Source: Harmothoe impar
Lineage: Eukaryota; Annelida; Polychaeta; Phyllodocida; Polynoidae
Length of the DNA stretch: 64,000 nt
Assembly (NCBI GenBank): GCA_947462335.1
Contig: OX381718.1
Span: forward strand, 39,648,976-39,712,975
Direction of reading: 5' to 3'
Position 1 is the first letter of the stretch. Each line of letters starts with the position of its first letter. Positions 57,543 through 64,000 of the stretch are shown piece after piece. Under the pieces are notes generated by a model. That model was not told where the DNA came from and ran no database searches. It saw only the letters and a program-made list of their open reading frames with translations. The position numbers were made by a program, and so were the translations under genes.

Positions 57543-58721
57543 GTAAGTTTGCAGGAACACCCCCTTTTCCTCACCCCCTCCGGCTCCACTTTTTCCTACT
57601 ATTCCCATTTTTTCATCATCGCCTCGCTATACTGATGAAGCTATACTGTCACAAAGAATCATTTAGTGAGAGGGAGGTGAGCATGCAAACTTCAGATCCA
57701 CTCAAAGTCTACAAATATCCCAATTTCAAAAGCATTCTCTCCTATTTTATACACTTTTCCCCACCATACTTTTACCATCAGGTTTTTGCTATTAGATTAG
57801 TCTTTTCTTGTGTGCAAAATGGATAATGTATCTTTGTGAATTGACTTTTGAATGGATCTGTATGCTGATTTCCCACTATTAACAGGGGATATTATGCTAG
57901 CATTATTTGTAGATTGTTGCACTACAAATACCATAGGATAGTATCCCCTTTAGCTTCTTCCCAATAGGGCTTCTCTGGTTTCTTGCCCACCACTGAGTAG
58001 TCTACCAACAATATTTAGAAACTACATAATCACACAATACAACATGTAAATGTTTTAGTCACCTAGAAAGTACACAAATAGTTGCAAATAGAAATGACCA
58101 TCACATATCTAAAGACTGCACATATTTATTTACTGAGCACAAAAGACTGACAGAGTAGTGTAGAGAGAAAAAAGGCTACCTACATTAAGATGCACCCAAA
58201 ACGTTTTGTTTGTGTAGCATTAGGTCTTATTTTGCAGACTGACTTTGTTTGAAAATTAAAAAAATTATTTTATTTTAAATATTAGTAAAAGCATGAATAA
58301 TTAATGAGTAAAGTTGTACATTTTTTGTTGTGAGGCAGAACTGACTGGCTTTGTTGAATTAAATATTGTTTGATAGATCTTCTTGGAGAGAAGACCGATA
58401 TGGAAAGAATTAGATCTCACTTTATTCTCAAGTACATTTATTCATAATGGTCCTTCAAAATAAATAAAAATAAATTCCCTTAAGTCTGCTCAATTTGCAT
58501 TTCCCCGTTCCTATAACAAATCAAGATTCTTCCATAACAGTCTTCTCTGCAGGCTACATGCTGCCATTTATATCATGCTTGCATATGCTGCTAGAGCGCT
58601 GCACAAAACCCTCCCTGTTTATTTTAGTTTTTTCCTTTAATTTCTACAAAATGTGCACAGTTTTTTCATATGCCGTAGAGTAATGCTGATCAGTCGCAAC
58701 TGCTCTGCTTTCTCCAAATAG

Positions 58722-58847
58722 CTGTTGGCACTTGTGATAATAATCCTTGCCAAAATGGTGGAACTTGCAACATTTGGAACCGTCAACCGGACTACTACTG
58801 CACGTGCCTGGGAAATTTCGAGGGTTATAATTGTGAGATAGAGAAAC
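58722..58847 (+). CDS. EGF43
   Basis: Phase 1-1, acceptor ccaaatag, donor gtaagt. Starts PVGTCDNNPC, then QNGGTCNIWNRQPDYYCTC and FEGYNCEIEK. O-fucose consensus present; the acceptor has a weak pyrimidine tract. Confidence 0.9.
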
Positions 58848-60289
58848 GTAAGTTTAAAAGATGATAATTCTCTACGTAGAACTGACGGGTAGAGCGCTGG
58901 TCCGGACCACCATCTCTTATTCATAAAATTCTTGGTATGAGATTTTCCACAAACAAAATCACAAATTTTTCACAAAAATTATATTAAAAAAAAATCACTG
59001 CCATCCTGATCTTGATCAGACTAGCCATTCTCACGGACGGAGGTTTTGATTCAATCGCGACAAAGATCCTATTTGATTTAGGGTATGAATCATTCCTGTC
59101 AAATAACTAGCCATGGGTAAATGAAGAAACCTAATCTACTACTACTAGTCTACTATTCTGGACAAAAAACTGGGGACAAATGAAATGTTAATGATGTTTC
59201 GTCATTTGGGCGTACAATGCCAAGAATAGATTTAGCAGGAATATGTTGGGTGGTCACATTTTAGATCAACATTGTTAGCTATGTCTTTTTGCCAACACTG
59301 CAAAAAGAAATCCAAGTGGTGGTCTAGATGAGCTCAAGGCTTTAAGGGTTTATTCCACCCCTGAAAAAATTAGACATGTAATATAGAGGGAGTACTTCAT
59401 ATTCACTGCTACAGTATAGCGCAAATCAGGCAGTTACAATCCTAGTCATACCGCAGGGCAGAATTCAGAGATCTACACATTGGCAAGACATAAGAATTGT
59501 GTATCTAATATAAACTACAAAGAAGCAATAATTAGTATCAATTCCAGGGGTGGAATAATGCAGGGCTCTCATAATCTTTGGAATGGAAATTGATTACATA
59601 ATGTGGGACTTTAATTTCAATGGGTTTAACCTTTGTGAGTTAAAAGTGGTGGTAGTAGTGTACTTTGTCATATGGGATGGGATGACATGTTGTATGTCTG
59701 GTATGCTTATAAAAGAAAGGTAAAATAATCCTTGTATTATGTTGCATACTAGGTGATAAAAGCAATTTATTTTTAAACCAGTAGTTGCTGAAACAAATGC
59801 TTTTCAAAAACCTAACAAATGTCACCAAGCAGCTTTTACAATTATCTGTGCACCGCCAAAGCAATCAATATTTTTACTTTATATATTTCCCAACTTGATG
59901 CAATTTGTCATAATTTATTTCAGGGAGAACTTTCCAATTAATCACAGTAAATCTATGTCGCACTGTGTTGTTGCATGTACTGCACTGGCTGTTGTTAATG
60001 TTGTCTTCTGGAACCCTCAACAAAAATTGTTGTGATGTAAAACACTATCAATAATATTGCAATTAGTGTACATCAATACGTTTAATTGTATACATATTTT
60101 TGTACTGTAAGATGACATTTATCATACAGCTTTTTCTCCAAAACAATGTATAGGAACTAGTCTTACTGCCGTAAATGAACCCCGTTATCAGGTGGGATGA
60201 CAGATCATAGCTCCCTAATATAGTTGCTGATAACGGTATAGAAACAGTGCAGCACTTTCTTACACACATGATACTTATGTTTATTATAG

Positions 60290-60403
60290 CTTGTGTAAGC
60301 AGTCCTTGCCGTAATGGTGCGACCTGCACCAACGTCGAAGATACGTATCAGTGCACATGCGCTGCGGGATACCTCGGCACAAACTGTGAACAACAGGAGT
60401 CGG
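60290..60403 (+). CDS. EGF44
   Basis: Phase 1-1, acceptor ttattatag, donor gtgagt. Starts PCVSSPC, then [17 protein letters not shown] and [11 protein letters not shown]. The shortest lead before Cys1; both O-glucose and O-fucose consensus sites. Confidence 0.91.
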
Positions 60404-60951
60404 GTGAGTAGTGTATGCTGGATATGACACCCTAACATATATTGAGGACTTCATTTGGATATGGTTTGTTATAACCACTAAACAGCAGTTTGTGCAGAAC
60501 TGGGGAAGCTTTACTAGGTGTGACATTGACCGCATGATTGCCATCTGCTCAATGGACCACTGTGTGAATTTCATATTGCATGCACAATCTGTTTAATACC
60601 ATTACCTGGTTTTCACCATCTATAAATTCGTTTACATTTTTTTCCATAATTGAATTCTGCGTACCTACCTTTTTTCTAAATATGATATTTTTGTGGTAAT
60701 CACCGGTTTCTAAGTAATTAAACACTTTCAGCTTTAATGGTTTTTGGTATTGCCAATTAGAATTTCTCTCTCCACACTGTGCCTTGTATCATATCTGCTT
60801 TAATTCAAGTTCAATCTTATGACATAAATTTTACTTTGTTTTTCCCTACTTGAGACCGCGTCTAGTCACATGACAGGTCTCTTGATGTCATTATACCTGC
60901 TTCCTATGGGCTGCCTCTATACCCTTTTTTCCACACGCTTGCTTTATTTAG

Positions 60952-61080
60952 TCGACAAATGTGTGCCAAGCCCTTGCCAGTTTGGGGGTACCTGTACGCT
61001 TTGGCCAGGCTCCGCCGATGGTTTCTACTGCTACTGTACCCAAGGTTATTCTGGAGTCACCTGTGAGGTTAATGCAAACA
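60952..61080 (+). CDS. EGF45
   Basis: Phase 1-1, acceptor ttatttag, donor gtaagt. Starts VDKCVPSPC, then QFGGTC, an 11-residue loop (TLWPGSADGFY), CYC and YSGVTCEVNAN. Confidence 0.91.
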
Positions 61081-61235
61081 GTAAGTTCTACCTCATGGTT
61101 CTTTTTATTAGCTTTAGGTCTAATCATTTTGGCAAATTCTATATTTTTTAGGATAACATTACAAGATTTTATAATTTGTTTGGACAAGTTGTTGACACCC
61201 ACTAATCTGGTTTACACTGGACCTAAAGGAGTGTA

Positions 61236-61404
61236 ATTTAAACCCCTTTGGGGGGGATTTCACCTGCATTACTATGCTTCTAAGAGCCTATGGGTGGTGC
61301 CAATTTTTTACCCATGGCTGTGGAGAATTTCGACCCCGTGTAAAAGATTTTGTGTAATCCGGCGAAACCCACCACCCCCTGTTGTAAAAATATGAGCACT
61401 CCCT
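61236..61404. mobile_element. Partial AGGGAGTGATC-type element
   Basis: The right end CCCACCACCCCCTGTTGTAAAAATATGAGCACTCCCT matches the element at 19.7 kb; the left half is only weakly similar. Abuts the palindrome at 61,404. Confidence 0.6.
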
Positions 61405-61520
61405 AAAGGGGTGAATCCACTGAGGCAAATCCGTCGGATCGGGCGAGATTCGTCCATAGGTTTAACATTGTAAAGGTTCATCCGATACAACGGATTTACC
61501 TCAGTGGATTCACTCTTTAA
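61404..61520. mobile_element. Palindromic MITE with long near-perfect arms
   Basis: TAAAGGGGTGAATCCACTGAGGCAAATCCGT at left mirrors ACGGATTTACCTCAGTGGATTCACTCTTTA at right: about 31 bp arms with two or three mismatches, around a short unpaired centre. Total about 117 bp. Confidence 0.85.
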
Positions 61521-62002
61521 GATAGATTTGCTTGGGACAGAGAAGGAAATTTCGATTGAAAATAACTATTTACAATATCTTAAAACATAATGGTGAAAAA
61601 ATGTTCAATCAACTATTATAAAACTGCTTTGAATGACAGGTTTGGACAACCATGGAAAACTTTTATAAGAAGCTTTTTAATGTGCTAGTTACTGAAATTA
61701 TTCATTTTCAGAGAATCTCCTGCAATATAAAGTATTGTACAGAAATATAATAGATATTTAAAAGCACTATGGTTCTTGTATTGTAATTTCTCCTCTTTAT
61801 ACTGAAGGGATTTGGTGGGGGACCCCTGATGCTTTTATCATTATAATTCCATATGACCGGTCTGATATTTATATAAGTCAAACTGGCCCAACAGGTGAGT
61901 CTGATCAGCCCATGTTAGATCTTAAAGTACAATGCCAGACTAGGGGCTTGGTAAATAGCTGTAAAAGAACCGCACTGAATTTCCGTTCATTACATTCTGC
62001 AG

Positions 62003-62122
62003 TCCAAGCTTGTGACCGCAATCCCTGTATCAACGGAGGTCGGTGTACCAACGACGGCTCCTCCTACCGATGTGACTGTCCCCAGGGATATCAAGGAACT
62101 AACTGTGAAACACAAATTCAAG
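62003..62122 (+). CDS. EGF46 (type H)
   Basis: Phase 1-1, acceptor ttctgcag, donor gtaatt. Starts IQACDRNPC, then INGGRCTNDGSSYRCDC and YQGTNCETQIQ. C3-x-N-x4-Y-x-C-x-C fits the Asp/Asn hydroxylation consensus. Tandem sister of EGF47. Confidence 0.93.
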
Positions 62123-62439
62123 GTAATTCCCAAGGAAAAAAGTCAATTCTAAAAAAGAAAATAGTCAGTCCCGTAGAAATACCCAGTACCAAAGGAAATA
62201 GTCCATCTCAAAGCAGTAGCTAGTCTATCCTAAAGAGGAAATCAATCCAAAAGAAATAGTGTTTCAAAGAAATAGTCGATATCGAAGATGAATTCAATCC
62301 AAAAAATAATAGTTAATGTCAAAGGAAATAGTTAATCCTAAAGAAATAATCACATTGGTAGGTGTACAAAGAGTACAATCTAATAAAGTCTGACTACAGC
62401 TAAGAACTGCACTAAATTTTTGTTTGTTACATTTTGTAG

Positions 62440-62556
62440 GCCAAGCTTGTGACCGCAATCCCTGTATCAACGGAGGTCGGTGTACTAACGAAGGTGCCTC
62501 TTCCTACCGATGTGACTGTCCTCAGGGATATGAAGGAACTAACTGTGAAACACAAG
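62440..62556 (+). CDS. EGF47 (type H)
   Basis: Phase 1-1, acceptor tttgtag, donor gtaagg. Starts GQACDRNPC, then INGGRCTNEGASSYRCDC and YEGTNCETQ. Duplicated about 437 bp after EGF46 together with the end of its upstream intron (atttgttacattttg context). Confidence 0.93.
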
Positions 62557-63094
62557 GTAAGGAAATACAGCTGGTATTTACTTTGGTGGGGGTCGGTAAA
62601 TATAAAAAAGAGACTCTTTATTACATCCATCAGCAGAAGGCCTCTACCAGCAGAAGTGGCTTCCAAGGAACATCAAGGAATATGTCCCAATGTCTTAATT
62701 CCAGATTATGAAATACTAGGTGGTCGTCATTAAGCTCCAGCCAGAGGACCAGTGGGTGATTTTCTTTGATCGCGGGCAGCTGCATCAAGACTGCTTTATT
62801 ACAGGACCTGTTTCAAAGCTCTATCTACACCTCTAGCCAGAATTTGAATGAAGAATTCAAATGAAGAACCATGGCACTACATCAATTACAAATGGTATTC
62901 TAAGATGGGATATCATCTAAAATGGCAATTGAATTATGGTATTTGAACATTTTAGTATCAATATTGTAAATATGTAAAGCAAATTAAATGACTTCGCGCA
63001 AAACAGGTTAGCATCCCATCTTTAAATACCATTAAAACTAACATTTAGTGAATGTAGAGCTTGCTTACTAACCTTTACCATTGCTCTATATTAG

Positions 63095-63226
63095 TAACCA
63101 GCATATGTGAAGGTAGCCCCTGCCAGAACCTAGGAGTCTGTACAGAGACAAGCCAGTCTCCAACCGGATACATCTGTCTATGTGTGTCCGGCTTCACCGG
63201 AGATGACTGCGAGATTACCGAACCAG
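63095..63226 (+). CDS. EGF48
   Basis: Phase 1-1, acceptor tatattag, donor gtaagt. Starts VTSICEGSPC, then QNLGVC, loop TETSQSPTGYI, CLC and FTGDDCEITEP. Confidence 0.91.
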
Positions 63227-63785
63227 GTAAGTGACTGATGATTGCTAGCTTTAAACCGGTTCGTAACACTGAAAAATCCTGGGATATTAGTCCTGACAGA
63301 TTTCAGAATTGCTATTGGGAAGGTTCCTGACCAGGCTACATTTCATACACACTGAAGTGTGCAGGTATATCTATGACCAATGCAGGGGATATAGTGCACC
63401 ATATAAGTTACAGCATTAGGGGTTATTTATTTGAAGTTATATCCAACCTTCACCACTACAGAATTAGCTTTATTTAGGCGGGCGATGCCAGGATGGTTGA
63501 AAATTGAAAGATATCTCTACAAGCATGAGTTTCAGTATTAGTGTTTCATGCTTCTAAACCATACATCAATATGACCATGAAAAAAGTGAATGAGTATTAC
63601 ATAATTTTAAGATAATCATAGGAACCATAACTCAGTATTAAATTTTCATGAATTAAACTGCTAGTTCTAATCCCAACAACAGGACAAATGAACAGAATCT
63701 TAAGAAAATACCTATACATTATGCAGAAACAGCTTAAAATTACTTAGCTTGTATAAATATGCATATACCCATAACACCACACCAG

Positions 63786-63914
63786 TGTCGGGGGAATGTG
63801 CTCGACAGCCCTGTTACACTGGGCAGTGTGTTAACTGGGAGGGCAGTCGGCTCGGCTACTATTGCCGCTGTCCACGGCGGCACACCGGCTATAACTGTGA
63901 AGTAGAGGTCCTTT
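63786..63914 (+). CDS. EGF49 (last exon in window)
   Basis: Phase 1-1, acceptor acaccag, donor gtgagt. Starts VSGECARQPC, then YTGQC, loop VNWEGSRLGYY, CRC, and RHTGYNCEVEVL. The C2-C3 interval is four residues instead of five. It still ends with a split codon, so the gene continues beyond the window. Confidence 0.9.
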
Positions 63915-64000
63915 GTGAGTATCTAAGGTCTGCTAAATTTAAAGTAGGTCAAAATAGCTAGACATGTTGCACAGGTGACATATGCCATGTAGGAAGCATT

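Larger units (their letters stand above)
10379..63914 (+). other. Giant partial gene: GSDH (HHIP-like) - vWA - EGF x4 - WAP - EGF x45 (59 exons seen)
   Basis: Gene-level entry. Nine exons encode the C-terminal part of a HHIP/HHIPL-type glucose/sorbosone-dehydrogenase propeller, a Pro/Thr-rich linker and a complete vWA domain. Fifty symmetric phase 1-1 exons follow: 49 EGF-like modules and one WAP module. All introns are GT...AG and phases join without a stop, giving about 2,490 codons. HHIP is known to have a GSDH propeller followed by EGF repeats, so the order GSDH then EGF is ancestral-like; the vWA domain, the WAP domain and the EGF expansion are departures. Extracellular location is inferred from the disulfide-rich modules. 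Neither start, signal peptide, membrane segment nor stop is in the window. It could be two adjacent genes, but no terminal or initial exon lies between the domains. A role in Hedgehog binding, matrix or adhesion is possible but not shown. Confidence 0.85.

Overview
The window is invertebrate animal genomic DNA: intron-rich, AT-rich introns with GT/AG splice sites, and many small inverted-repeat transposons. A (GAGT)n-plus-TTTAACGCC element at about 51.68 kb resembles interspersed repeats I associate with molluscs, especially gastropods. I therefore favour a marine mollusc, without certainty.

I could reconstruct one gene. It lies on the + strand from 10,379 to at least 63,914, and both ends are outside the window. 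I traced 59 exons (about 7.47 kb of coding sequence, about 2,490 codons) with compatible phases and no in-frame stop. Nine exons encode the C-terminal half of a HHIP/HHIPL-type glucose/sorbosone-dehydrogenase (GSDH) beta-propeller (10.4-20.2 kb) and a von Willebrand factor A (vWA) domain with an intact MIDAS site (20.9-22.2 kb). Then come four EGF exons, one WAP (four-disulfide core) exon at 27.4 kb, and 45 further EGF exons to the end. Every EGF and WAP exon is a symmetric 1-1 phase module. The product is inferred to be a very large secreted or cell-surface protein; no signal peptide, transmembrane exon or stop exon is in the window.

The EGF array grew by tandem duplication at several levels. 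Exons EGF5-EGF28 follow the order ABC-(psi)ABC-ABC-DE-DE-ABC-ABC-DEF-DEF, where letters are exon types recognisable from both exon and flanking intron sequence. One A exon is a broken pseudo-exon (30,228-30,299), one F exon (EGF25) looks like an E/F recombinant, and one D-E unit of about 1.3 kb is a recent duplicate (34,437-37,040). EGF33-36 and EGF46-47 are further local expansions.

The first 10.4 kb contains no exon I can recognise. It holds several copies of a palindromic element of about 230 bp (family P here), a short tandem repeat and other inverted repeats. Introns hold more P copies, a foldback element of about 2.56 kb (23,799-26,361), a satellite of about 133 bp unit (50,079-51,393), a mollusc-like SINE/MITE and several smaller MITE families. 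No tRNA, rRNA, CRISPR, prokaryotic gene or virus-like coding region was seen. Exon boundaries come from reading frame and splice-site consensus only.
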